Assembly (NCBI RefSeq): GCF_047730065.1
Contig: NZ_CP159829.1
Location: forward strand, 1,922,001-1,986,000
Direction of reading: 5' to 3'
Source: Njordibacter sp028825405
Lineage (GTDB): Bacteria; Pseudomonadota; Gammaproteobacteria; Pseudomonadales; Balneatricaceae
DNA length: 64,000 nt
Shown here piece by piece: positions 42,836 through 51,795 of the stretch. The notes under the pieces were generated by a model. The model had not been told where the DNA came from. It did no database searches and was given only the letters and a program-made list of their open reading frames with translations. Positions within the stretch are counted from its first letter, which is position 1; every line of letters begins with the position of its first letter. The translations under genes were made by a program, and so were the position numbers.

Positions 42836-45235
42836 TTAGTCGCCATATGGCGTCCAAATATTTTTCACTTGTGTGGCCTGGTGTAAGAACTCCAAACCTT
42901 CACCCTGTATAGGATCCAGCCAATCTCGATCCATTTCGGCATGCGTCCACGTGCGTTTTAAATCTGCTGCACTCACCTGTTCTGCATGCTTATTAATACT
43001 GTTATTAGCCCAACTCCACATGGCCTCTACTTCACCATGCCCCGCTATATGGTTGGCTAAATCAGCCTTTGGCCCCGCTATTATATTGACCACTCCTGCG
43101 GGAATGTCAGAGGTCTCCAAAACTTGCACAAGTTCTAATGCAATGCTTGGATAACTTTCACTGGCAACCAAGACCACGCGGTTACCCATAGCAATGGCTG
43201 GCGCTATAATAGCGAGGGTAGATATAAGTGGTTGCATATTCGGAGCAATTAATCCTATCACTCCCACTGCCTCAGGCAAAGCCAAGGTCACCCCACGATA
43301 GGGCGCATTGTGCACAGCCCCATCATATTTATCAGCCCATGCAGCATAAGTAAAGAGACAGGCAATAGCGGCATCAAACTCTGTTTGGGCCTGGGCTTGA
43401 CTATAACCGCAGACCGTTTGTAACCGTGCCAGCCACTCAGTTTCGCGTTGACTCAGATTTTCTGCCAAAAAGTAAATGACCTGTGCGCGGCCGTGGGCCG
43501 TTTGTTGAGTCCAGCCTGAAGCTTTTAATGCAGCCGAGACAGCGTTGCGCACGTCCTTGCGACCGCCTACGCCCACCAGCGCAGCAACGCTGCCATCATG
43601 ATTGTGGCATGCTTGGCTGTGACCAGAGTCTGGGCGCACTTGTTTGCCTGCCACATAAAACTTTAGAGTTTGATCAATCGCATTACTATTTGCTAGTTCA
43701 GGCATGGTTGAAGTTTGTTGCTTAACCTTTGGCGCAGCCATTGCTGTTAAACCTGTGGGCGTTAGGTATTCGTATAAACCTTCTTTACCACCCTCACGTC
43801 CAAAGCCAGATTCTTTAACACCACCAAAACCACAAGCTGCATCAAATTGATTGTGATTATTTATCCACACCACACCGGCTTGAATTTTAGGGGCCACATC
43901 CATGGCACGGTTAATATTTTCACTCCACACACTGGCAGATAGGCCATAGCGGCTATTGTTGGCTAAAGAGACGGCTTCAGCCTGAGTGCGAAAGGTCATT
44001 GACACCAATACTGGGCCAAATATTTCTTCTTGCACCAGAGGATGACTAGAATCAACCTCAGTGATTAATGTGGGTGGGTAATAATTTGCTGATGCGTCTT
44101 GATCATGAGCTTGGAACAGTTCACCACCGGCTTGCAAACCTTGGCTCACGAGCTGATCAACTCGGTTAAATTGTTGCTGACTCACTAAACTGCCCACATC
44201 TATAGACTTATCTAAGGGTGAGCCTGTGCGTAATTGTTGCATACGATGTTTTAGTTTGGCGTGCAATTGCTGGGCTATGGGTGCCTGCACCAGTAAGCGT
44301 GATCCAGCACAACATACTTCGCCCTGATTAAACCAAATTGAGTCTACTAGACCCTCTACAACGGCATCCAGATCAGCATCTTCAAACACGATAAATGCTG
44401 ACTTACCACCCAATTCTAGGGTGAGTTTTTTACCTTGACCAGCGGTCGCAAGACGAATGGCTCTGCCAACGATTGTCGAACCAGTAAAGGCGACCTTATT
44501 AACACCCTCATGGGCTGCAAGCATGGCCCCTGTATCTCCAGCACCATTAATAATATTCACCACCCCATTAGGCACGCCTGACTCGTGGCAGATTTGGCCA
44601 AACAACATGGCCGTTAAGGGGGTTTGTTCTGCTGGTTTTATGACTATGGTATTGCCCATCGCAATCGCAGGGGCGACCTTCCAAGACAACATCAATAAAG
44701 GGAAATTCCAAGGAATAATTTGCGCAGCAACACCCACTGGCCCGTGGTCTGGAAATTCACGGTCTTGTAGTTTAGCCCAGCCAGCATGATGATAAAAATG
44801 CCGAATGGCTAAAGGAATATCTGCATCTCGGCTTTCTCGAATAGGCTTACCATTGTCCAAGGTTTCTAAAACAGCAGCTAAGCGTGCATACTTTTGTAAA
44901 TTGCGCGCCAAGGCATAAAGTATTTTTGCGCGACCAAGGCCACCCAACGCCCACCAAGCTGGCTGCGCCACCCGAGCACTAGCGATGGCTAAATCTATTT
45001 GTTCTTTGCTAGCCACTTCAATATGTGCCAACACTTCTGAAGTGGCCGGATTCAATACTTCAACTAGAGATGCATCTACTTCGCTGGTAAAAGCACCATC
45101 AATGTAATGACCAAAGCGACACTGATTTTGCTGCAACCACGCCTGCGCTTGCGCATCACTTTCTAAGGCTTGGCTATAATTAAGTTGTTCAAATTCGTTT
45201 AATAATGTCATCTTTGTCTCAGTAGTTATGGTCAT
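42836..45235 (-). CDS. Double-domain aldehyde dehydrogenase (ALDH16-like)
   Basis: 799 aa. Residues about 30-505 are a full ALDH domain with IIPWNFPLLMLSWKVAPA, catalytic Glu in LTLELGGKS and nucleophile Cys in NQGEVCCAGSR. Residues about 515-799 are a second, shortened ALDH domain that has the cofactor-fold part (VGVIGLIAPNMQPLISTLAIIAPA) but no catalytic Cys segment. This is the layout of ALDH16 proteins. Next to deoC it probably oxidises the acetaldehyde released from deoxyribose-5-phosphate to acetate. The start may be ATG 45235 or ATG 45211; neither has a strong ribosome site. Confidence 0.88.
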   Translation of the reverse strand: MTITTETKMTLLNEFEQLNYSQALESDAQAQAWLQQNQCRFGHYIDGAFTSEVDASLVEVLNPATSEVLAHIEVASKEQIDLAIASARVAQPAWWALGGLGRAKILYALARNLQKYARLAAVLETLDNGKPIRESRDADIPLAIRHFYHHAGWAKLQDREFPDHGPVGVAAQIIPWNFPLLMLSWKVAPAIAMGNTIVIKPAEQTPLTAMLFGQICHESGVPNGVVNIINGAGDTGAMLAAHEGVNKVAFTGSTIVGRAIRLATAGQGKKLTLELGGKSAFIVFEDADLDAVVEGLVDSIWFNQGEVCCAGSRLLVQAPIAQQLHAKLKHRMQQLRTGSPLDKSIDVGSLVSQQQFNRVDQLVSQGLQAGGELFQAHDQDASANYYPPTLITEVDSSHPLVQEEIFGPVLVSMTFRTQAEAVSLANNSRYGLSASVWSENINRAMDVAPKIQAGVVWINNHNQFDAACGFGGVKESGFGREGGKEGLYEYLTPTGLTAMAAPKVKQQTSTMPELANSNAIDQTLKFYVAGKQVRPDSGHSQACHNHDGSVAALVGVGGRKDVRNAVSAALKASGWTQQTAHGRAQVIYFLAENLSQRETEWLARLQTVCGYSQAQAQTEFDAAIACLFTYAAWADKYDGAVHNAPYRGVTLALPEAVGVIGLIAPNMQPLISTLAIIAPAIAMGNRVVLVASESYPSIALELVQVLETSDIPAGVVNIIAGPKADLANHIAGHGEVEAMWSWANNSINKHAEQVSAADLKRTWTHAEMDRDWLDPIQGEGLEFLHQATQVKNIWTPYGD

Positions 45236-45250
45236 AATTCTATACTTGAT

Positions 45251-46300
45251 TTACGCCATTGCGTGTCTGTAAGCCGCTGAATAATAACCACTATCATAAT
45301 GATCTAACTGACGCTCTATATCGCCCAGCAAACTGGACGCACCAAAACGAAACAGATCTGGCTCCAACCAACGACGACCCAGCTCTTCTTGCATCATCGT
45401 CATGTAGAGCAATGCAGTTTTACTGTCACTCACACCGCCAGCAGGTTTAAATCCGATATACATGCCAGTACGTTGGAAATATTCTCTAATCATTCGCACC
45501 ATCACCAAACTCACCGGCAAGGTGGCATTTTCAGTTTCTTTGCCCGTAGAGGTTTTAATAAAATCAGCCCCAGCCATCATACAAACCATTGAGGCTTTAG
45601 CAATGTTAGCCAAATGACCCAGCTCACCGGTGGCTAAAATGGTTTTTAAATGAGCTGAACCACACGCTTTGCGGAAGGCTTTGATTTCATCATAAAGGGC
45701 TTGCCAATTGCCTTCTAAAACATGCCTTCTGCTGATTACAATGTCAATTTCATCTGCTCCAGCAGCCACAGAATATTCAATTTCAGCAATGCGCAGTGGC
45801 AAGGGTGATAATCCAGCTGGAAAGCCAGTAGAAACGGCTGCTAGATGAATGTCCGTATCAGCAAGACTGGTGCAAGCTGCTTCCAGCATTTCGTGGTACA
45901 CGCACACTGCTGCTGTTGATAGGTGAATGGATTCAATACCTAAACGCTGTTGCAGATCCCGACTCACTGGTGTTTTCGCTTTGCTACATAAACGTTTAAC
46001 ACGATCCTTTGTGTCATCACCTGACAAGGTTGTTAGGTCGATTAAACTGATGGCTTTGAGCAGCCAAGCCGCCTGCTGTTGCTTTTTAATACTGCGACGA
46101 GCACCGTAGCCCGCACAGCGTCTTTCAACCGCACTTTTATTCACCCGAATTTTATCAAGCTGTTGCAAATCTAGGGGTATACCGGGGTTGCGCACTAACT
46201 CACCATGGCCCAATGGAGGTTTTGTTACAGCATCAGTATTGCTAGTGCCCATGGACTGTGGTTTGGGTTGAACGAGGCTAATAGGTACTTGTGTTGCCAT
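45251..46300 (-). CDS. deoC: Deoxyribose-phosphate aldolase, eukaryotic-like long form
   Basis: 349 aa class I aldolase giving glyceraldehyde-3-phosphate and acetaldehyde. Catalytic Lys in DFIKTSTGKETENATLPVS, second Lys in IGFKPAGGVSDSKTALLYM, and Asp in GADEIDIVISRR. It is about 100 residues longer than the E. coli enzyme and shares the C-terminal LEPDLFRFGASSLLGDIERQL style with animal DERA. The start ATG directly follows the stop codon of the regulator gene, so translation is coupled. Confidence 0.93.
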   Translation of the reverse strand: MATQVPISLVQPKPQSMGTSNTDAVTKPPLGHGELVRNPGIPLDLQQLDKIRVNKSAVERRCAGYGARRSIKKQQQAAWLLKAISLIDLTTLSGDDTKDRVKRLCSKAKTPVSRDLQQRLGIESIHLSTAAVCVYHEMLEAACTSLADTDIHLAAVSTGFPAGLSPLPLRIAEIEYSVAAGADEIDIVISRRHVLEGNWQALYDEIKAFRKACGSAHLKTILATGELGHLANIAKASMVCMMAGADFIKTSTGKETENATLPVSLVMVRMIREYFQRTGMYIGFKPAGGVSDSKTALLYMTMMQEELGRRWLEPDLFRFGASSLLGDIERQLDHYDSGYYSAAYRHAMA

Positions 46301-47293
46301 TTATTTAAACTCCATTAAGGACACTAGTTTGTTGGCAGTGGCCTCACCCATGACTAAGTCAGTGACTAGGCCAGACCGCAGGGCACCTAGTAACGCCAAT
46401 TCTTTGCCCAGGCCACCCGCTACCGCGACCACCCGTTTACCTGCCATTTCTGCCGCATTAATACCCAATCCATGGCCATTCAATGGGTGGGCCACAAGTT
46501 TGCCAAAAATATCGTAGAAACTACCGATCAAATCACACACTGCTCCAGCTGAACGCAGTTCTTCCAAATCATTGTCTGTCACTAAACCGACGCTATGAAG
46601 ATAATGATTGGTTTTTAGTCCACCAATACCAACCGCATACAAGTTCGCATTTCGAGCTAAATTTAAGCTAAATTGCACACTGGCTTGAGCCATCAACATC
46701 TCATGCTCAGCGTCGTCACGGGCTAAATAAGGCACAGGCATAAAGTAACCCTCACCCCCGGTGCGTTCTACAAACTGTTGCACTACATCGAGTCTGTTAG
46801 CTGAGAATTTACGAGTAAAACTGCCAGAGACGGAAGCAAAAGTTAAGTCCGCTCGGTTAATTTTGGGCAATTTCTCAGCCAGGGCTGAGAGGGAACGACC
46901 TTTACCAATACCGACACAAGAAGAAGGTGGTAACTGGTTAAGAATATTGTAGAACAAGCGCGCAGCGCCGGCACCTACCTCATTGAAGCTGGCTTCATTA
47001 TCGTTTTCATTGAGATGATTTGAAGGGGTAATCAAGCACGAACGTAGGCTAAATTGCTTGGCTAATTGTTCTTCCAAGGCAACACAATGGGCGGGCTCAC
47101 CCTCGATAAATATTTTGACCATACCTTGCTGTTGAGCAAGTTGAATAAGTCGGTGGGCCTTCACAGGAGAGACATTGAGCCGCTTCGCTACTTCACCCTG
47201 CGTATAACCACCTATAAAAGACAGCCAAGCGGCCCGAGTAGCAAGGTCTAGCTGCTCTGCATCGCTTTGTTGTTTTGGATATCTAGCACTCAT
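46301..47293 (-). CDS. SorC-family transcriptional regulator (DeoR of Bacillus type)
   Basis: 330 aa. An N-terminal HTH (AAWLSFIGGYTQGEVAKRLNVSPVKAHRLIQLAQ) is followed by a sugar-phosphate-binding domain (about 65-330) with VGIGKGRSLSALAEKLP, YAVGIGGL and VVAVAGGLGKELALLGALRSGLV. As first gene of the deo block it is the expected repressor responding to deoxyribose-5-phosphate. A perfect dyad sits 4 bp upstream of its start codon, suggesting autoregulation of the whole operon. Confidence 0.9.
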   Translation of the reverse strand: MSARYPKQQSDAEQLDLATRAAWLSFIGGYTQGEVAKRLNVSPVKAHRLIQLAQQQGMVKIFIEGEPAHCVALEEQLAKQFSLRSCLITPSNHLNENDNEASFNEVGAGAARLFYNILNQLPPSSCVGIGKGRSLSALAEKLPKINRADLTFASVSGSFTRKFSANRLDVVQQFVERTGGEGYFMPVPYLARDDAEHEMLMAQASVQFSLNLARNANLYAVGIGGLKTNHYLHSVGLVTDNDLEELRSAGAVCDLIGSFYDIFGKLVAHPLNGHGLGINAAEMAGKRVVAVAGGLGKELALLGALRSGLVTDLVMGEATANKLVSLMEFK

Positions 47294-47297
47294 AATG

Positions 47298-47326
47298 AAA
47301 AATATTACATTAAGTGTAATATTTTT
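47298..47326. promoter_or_regulatory. 29-bp palindrome, candidate operator of the deo/nucleoside operon
   Basis: AAAAATATTACA (47298-47309), 5-bp spacer, TGTAATATTTTT (47315-47326): perfect 12-bp arms. It lies 4 bp upstream of the regulator start codon (47293). Confidence 0.8.
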
Positions 47327-47361
47327 ACTAGGCTTTTTTTAAGTGATCATATTTGCTTTGA

Positions 47362-48564
47362 TTAAACTGCAATGCCACCTTGGCCTAAACGAGCTTCTAC
47401 TAATTTTACCCATAAGCTGGCACCAATAGGAATTAAGGCATCGTTAAAGTCGTAGCTGGGATTGTGCAAATTACAGGGTCCCAAGCCATGGCCTCGATCA
47501 CGATGATCTCCATCGCCATTGCCTAAAGCAAAATAACAACCTGGCTTTTCTTGCAAAAAGAAACTGAAATCCTCTGAACCCATGGTAGGAGTGAAGTCCA
47601 CTACTTGGTCCTGCCCCAACAAATCAATCGCCACTTGGCGCATGAATTGGGCTTGAGCGGTATGATTGATAGTGGCCGGATAAGAGCGTTTAAACTCAAA
47701 TTGCCCTTCGCAATTAAATGCTGCGCACATATCATTGGAAATTTTTGCCATACGTTTTTCGACCATTTGCAGAACTTCCTCAGAAAAACAGCGAACGGTG
47801 CCTTCCACCATGCAATCATCAGCAATAATATTAGTTGCTTCGCCACAGTGAATCTTAGTCACGGATAAAACCACCGATTCTAAGGGACTCACATTACGCG
47901 CTACAATAGATTGCAATCCTTGCACTAACTGACAAGCCACTAATAAAGGGTCTGCTCCCAAATGAGGCATAGCCGCATGAGTGCCCTTACCCACCACCTT
48001 AATTTTAAATTCACTGGCCGAGGCCATCATGGCACCGCCAATGATGCCCACCAAACCTTGCTCGTAGCCTGGCCAATTATGGTAACCATAAATCTCATTA
48101 ATTGAGAATCGCTCAAATAAGCCATCCTTAATCATGGCCTTTGCACCGGCACCACCTTCTTCTGCAGGCTGAAAGATCAAATAGACTGTGCCTGCAAAAT
48201 TTCGGTTTTTTGACAGGTAATCCGCCGCACAGAGCAGTGTCGCTGTGTGCCCATCGTGACCGCAGGCATGCATCTTACCTGTGTACTGGCTCACATGATC
48301 AAATTGGTTATGTTCCTCCAATGCCAAGGCATCCATGTCTGCTCTCAGAGCAATGCCCGCTCCAGGTGTCAAGCCTTTGATCACGCCAACAACCCCAGTG
48401 ACACCGATACCTGTATGCACTTCAATGCCCATCTTAGTAAGTTGGTCAACCACAATTTGGGCAGTTCGGTGTTCTTGGTAACATAATTCTGGGTGTGCAT
48501 GAATATCACGCCGAATGGTTTTAAACGTTTCAGCTGTGGCAATAATAGGAGCAAGCAGGGTCAT
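47362..48564 (-). CDS. M20-family amidohydrolase (hippurate hydrolase/IAA-amino acid hydrolase-like)
   Basis: 400 aa di-metal peptidase-fold enzyme. RADMDALALEE, HACGHDGHTATLL, QPAEEGGAGAKAM, and C-terminal MGSEDFSFFLQEKPGCYF with the last metal His region. A dimerisation domain lies about residues 185-295. Members cleave N-acyl or amide bonds of amino acids. It lies upstream of the deo regulator on the same strand, but the operator dyad between them argues for separate control. Substrate unknown. Confidence 0.9.
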   Translation of the reverse strand: MTLLAPIIATAETFKTIRRDIHAHPELCYQEHRTAQIVVDQLTKMGIEVHTGIGVTGVVGVIKGLTPGAGIALRADMDALALEEHNQFDHVSQYTGKMHACGHDGHTATLLCAADYLSKNRNFAGTVYLIFQPAEEGGAGAKAMIKDGLFERFSINEIYGYHNWPGYEQGLVGIIGGAMMASASEFKIKVVGKGTHAAMPHLGADPLLVACQLVQGLQSIVARNVSPLESVVLSVTKIHCGEATNIIADDCMVEGTVRCFSEEVLQMVEKRMAKISNDMCAAFNCEGQFEFKRSYPATINHTAQAQFMRQVAIDLLGQDQVVDFTPTMGSEDFSFFLQEKPGCYFALGNGDGDHRDRGHGLGPCNLHNPSYDFNDALIPIGASLWVKLVEARLGQGGIAV

Positions 48565-48996
48565 AAATCGGCCTTAATCATATTTGTCGACCTCAAACTT
48601 GTCGTTTGAAGCGACGCTTCTAGCATTGGTGAATGGCATTATTTTTGCTGCAAGAGAACTTGTGTTGAAAAAAATGACGTTAAAAGCAGCATAGACTAAT
48701 TAGATAACGAGTCAATAGTCCACCCAAACCAACTGTACATTAATAACGAAGCCACAGGCTTTGTGTTCAAAAAAGCCAAGCCTGAACTTTTTACCCAGCA
48801 CAAACACTCTACTTACCTATTAGCAGAGGTCTCAATAAGACAGTGAATAAGTTGCGAAAATTGATATCTTTCTTTAAAGTAAGCCACCGATCTAGCTCAT
48901 CGAACTGACCGCTATGGGGCACTATGAAACAACCGCCACACATTGCCATTACTGTATCATGGGCTAACATCTAATTTATTTTATTTAGGAATTCCT
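48565..48996. other. Intergenic region, divergent promoters presumed
   Basis: 432 bp between the minus-strand amidohydrolase and the plus-strand Lrp-type gene. It must contain both promoters, but I see no convincing boxes, hairpin or RNA gene. Confidence 0.45.
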
Positions 48997-49233
48997 ATGA
49001 CCTGTGTATTTGTTCAAATCCGTTGTAATCCAGGCAAAACCTACGCTGTAGCTGATACAATTTATGAACGGGAAATTGCCTCTGAACTCTATTCAACAAG
49101 TGGCGATTATGATTTATTAATGAAGCTTTACATCCCCTCAGGAGAGGATGTAGGCAAGTATATTAATGATCATTTATTAACCATAGAAGGCATCTCTAGA
49201 TCCCTTACAACCCTCACCTTTAAAGCCTTTTAA
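48997..49233 (+). CDS. Stand-alone Lrp/AsnC ligand-binding (RAM) domain protein
   Basis: 78 aa. Consists only of the alpha/beta RAM sensor domain of Lrp-type regulators (CVFVQIRCNPGKTYAVADTIYE, ELYSTSGDYDLLMKLYIPSGEDVGKYI), with no DNA-binding HTH. The ATG at 48997 is preferred because TTAGGA lies upstream; the frame is open further back. Such proteins may bind amino acids or modulate full-length Lrp homologues. It ends 2 bp before hrpB, so the two are cotranscribed. Confidence 0.85.
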   Translation: MTCVFVQIRCNPGKTYAVADTIYEREIASELYSTSGDYDLLMKLYIPSGEDVGKYINDHLLTIEGISRSLTTLTFKAF

Positions 49234-49235
49234 TT

Positions 49236-51794
49236 ATGCCCAGAGCACCTGTCTCCTTGCCGATTGACGAGGTGCTTCCAGAACTGTGTGAGCAATTAGA
49301 AAATCACCACCAAGTGGTCCTAATTGCACCCCCTGGTGCGGGTAAAACGACGCGTGTGCCACTGGTTCTGATGCAAGCCCCTTGGCTAGGCCAGCAGAAA
49401 ATACTGCTCATAGAACCACGCCGCATTGCCACTCTTGCTACGGCTAATTTCTTAGCCCACAGCCTGCAACAAACCTGTGGTCAAAGCATCGGTTATCGCA
49501 TGCGTTTAGATACAAAGGTGAGTGCAAGTACCCGCATTGAGGTAATGACCCATGGCGTCTTATTAAGGATGCTGCAGCAAGACCCTAGCCTGGAGGGTGT
49601 CGGAGCTGTCATTTTTGACGAATTTCACGAACGTAGTTTAGATAGTGATTTGAGTTTAGCCATGTGCCTTCAAGGCAGAGAATTGCTGCGTGACGAAGCT
49701 CCCCTTAAGCTCATCATAATGTCTGCCACTATGGACGCTCAAAGCGCCAGCGCATTACTTCACGACGCGCCCATTGTTGTGAGTCAAGGTCGCCAGTTCC
49801 CAGTCACAATTCACCAAGTGTGCCCAGCCCCTAGCCGTGGTCAGATGTATAACCAACTCTATGACGTCGTCAGCCAGGCCCTAGCCAATCACCAAGGCAG
49901 TTTGCTGGTGTTTTTACCTGGCCGAGGAGAAATTCATCAAGCTCAAGATTATTTAACGAGACTCTGCACACCTAACATTGAACTCTTTCCCCTGTATGGT
50001 GATTTACCCATAGAACAGCAACAACAAGCCATTAGCCCTGCCAAAGAGGGTCAGCGAAAAATTGTACTGACCACAAACATTGCCGAGACTAGCCTGACAA
50101 TTGAAGGCATAGAATGTGTAATTGATTTAGGTTTATCGCGCCAAATGGCCTATGACACTCGCACCGGTCTAAGCCGTCTGAGAACTGTCAAAGTGTCGCG
50201 TGCACAGGCGGCACAGCGAGCTGGTCGTGCCGGCAGATTAAGCCCTGGCACCTGTTATCGCATGTGGAGTGACACCGAACAACAAGGTCTTGCTCCTCAG
50301 GGCACGGTCGAAATAAAACAAACAGATTTAACCCAATTATGCTTACAGTTATATGCCTTTGGTTGTTCAGACCCCAGTGAGATGCAGTGGATAGACCCAC
50401 CACCAGCTGGACCTTGGCAAAAAGCGGAGCACCTGTTAGCAGAACTAGGGGCTCTGAGTCCATCAGCCAATGGTTGGGCCATTTCTGCCCATGGGCAACG
50501 CATAAGTCAATTACCTCTGTCACCTCGCTTAGGTCATTTATTGTTAACTGCACAACGCTATAACGCTTTGGAGTTGGGCTGTCAGCTTGTTGCCCTGCTT
50601 AGTGAAAAGGATCCATTAGCAACTTATGCCAACCAACAGTATGACCTAATGCTGCGCATTAGCTGGCTCAATGGCAAAGGTCCTTTTGCCTCCACCCAAG
50701 TTAATTTACGCCAACGCTTAGCTAAACAAATTAAGCGCCTGCTCAGTCAAATGCCAACCGACTCTGCGCCACCCATTCACCATCAGTACGATGCCAATCT
50801 ACTGGTCGCTATCATGATTGCCCAAGCTTGGCCTGAACGGGTTGCCCAACAAACGTCAGACCCAAAACAATACAAGCTGGCCAACGGCAAACGGGTCAAC
50901 TGTCCACAACCAAACATCAATTCGACTTGGCTGGCTGTGGCCAGCACCATCGGCTTTGAACGCAGCTCCCAGGACAACACCCAACGCCTGTGCCTAGCGG
51001 TTGATTTGCCACCTGAGTTATTTATGAGCCCCTTAAAGCACCTCACACAGCAAACTAGTGACATCTACTGGCATGAGCAACATGATCGCCTTATTGCGGA
51101 ACGGCATACTCAGGTTGGGCAATTACAATTAAACACTCAACGCATCAGTCACATCGAACCTCAGGCAAGAGTAGATGCTATTTGTGCTTATTTAACCCGC
51201 TTAAAACTAGCACCATTAAACTGGGATAAAGACACGCTTAACTGGCAAGCCAAGGTGCAACTACTGCATCAAAGTTACCCCAGCAATGCAACCATACCCA
51301 ACCCTTGGCCTGACGTATCAGCCGCCGCATTAACAGCTACCTTGTGCGATTGGTTAGGGCCTTTTGTTGGTAATGTTAATCACCTGCAGGATCTCAAGCG
51401 GCTCAACTTAAAACCCCTATTATCTAATCTACTGCCATGGCCCTTACCTAACCAATTAGAGCAACTGGCACCTGCCCGCCTTACTGTGCCTTCGGGTCAT
51501 TCCCACAATATTGATTACAGCCAACAGCCCCCAGTTTTAGCGGTTAAGTTGCAAGAGTTGTTTGGTATGCAAGAGGCTCCGTGCATTGGTTACGGCACAG
51601 CATTGCAAGTGCACCTGCTTTCACCTGCCGGGCAGGTTTTACAAGTCACCCAAGATCTGGCACATTTTTGGGACACTGGCTATACGCAGGTTAAAAAAGA
51701 AATGAAGGGGCGCTACCCACGTCACCCCTGGCCAGATGACCCAACTCAAGCCTTAGCCACAGCAAAAACTAACCGGGCTTTACGCAGAAACTAA
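49236..51794 (+). CDS. hrpB: ATP-dependent helicase HrpB
   Basis: 852 aa DEAH-family RNA/DNA helicase. Walker A APPGAGKTTRVP (about 31-42), IEPRRIA, FDEFHERSLDSDL (DEFH box), SATMD, FLPGRGEIHQA, and motif VI QRAGRAGRLSPGTCYRMW, then the HA2 and HrpB C-terminal domains ending GRYPRHPWPDDP, a family hallmark. Full length. Its partner upstream is the small RAM-domain gene; function in the cell is not well defined. Confidence 0.96.
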   Translation: MPRAPVSLPIDEVLPELCEQLENHHQVVLIAPPGAGKTTRVPLVLMQAPWLGQQKILLIEPRRIATLATANFLAHSLQQTCGQSIGYRMRLDTKVSASTRIEVMTHGVLLRMLQQDPSLEGVGAVIFDEFHERSLDSDLSLAMCLQGRELLRDEAPLKLIIMSATMDAQSASALLHDAPIVVSQGRQFPVTIHQVCPAPSRGQMYNQLYDVVSQALANHQGSLLVFLPGRGEIHQAQDYLTRLCTPNIELFPLYGDLPIEQQQQAISPAKEGQRKIVLTTNIAETSLTIEGIECVIDLGLSRQMAYDTRTGLSRLRTVKVSRAQAAQRAGRAGRLSPGTCYRMWSDTEQQGLAPQGTVEIKQTDLTQLCLQLYAFGCSDPSEMQWIDPPPAGPWQKAEHLLAELGALSPSANGWAISAHGQRISQLPLSPRLGHLLLTAQRYNALELGCQLVALLSEKDPLATYANQQYDLMLRISWLNGKGPFASTQVNLRQRLAKQIKRLLSQMPTDSAPPIHHQYDANLLVAIMIAQAWPERVAQQTSDPKQYKLANGKRVNCPQPNINSTWLAVASTIGFERSSQDNTQRLCLAVDLPPELFMSPLKHLTQQTSDIYWHEQHDRLIAERHTQVGQLQLNTQRISHIEPQARVDAICAYLTRLKLAPLNWDKDTLNWQAKVQLLHQSYPSNATIPNPWPDVSAAALTATLCDWLGPFVGNVNHLQDLKRLNLKPLLSNLLPWPLPNQLEQLAPARLTVPSGHSHNIDYSQQPPVLAVKLQELFGMQEAPCIGYGTALQVHLLSPAGQVLQVTQDLAHFWDTGYTQVKKEMKGRYPRHPWPDDPTQALATAKTNRALRRN

Positions 51795-51795
51795 G

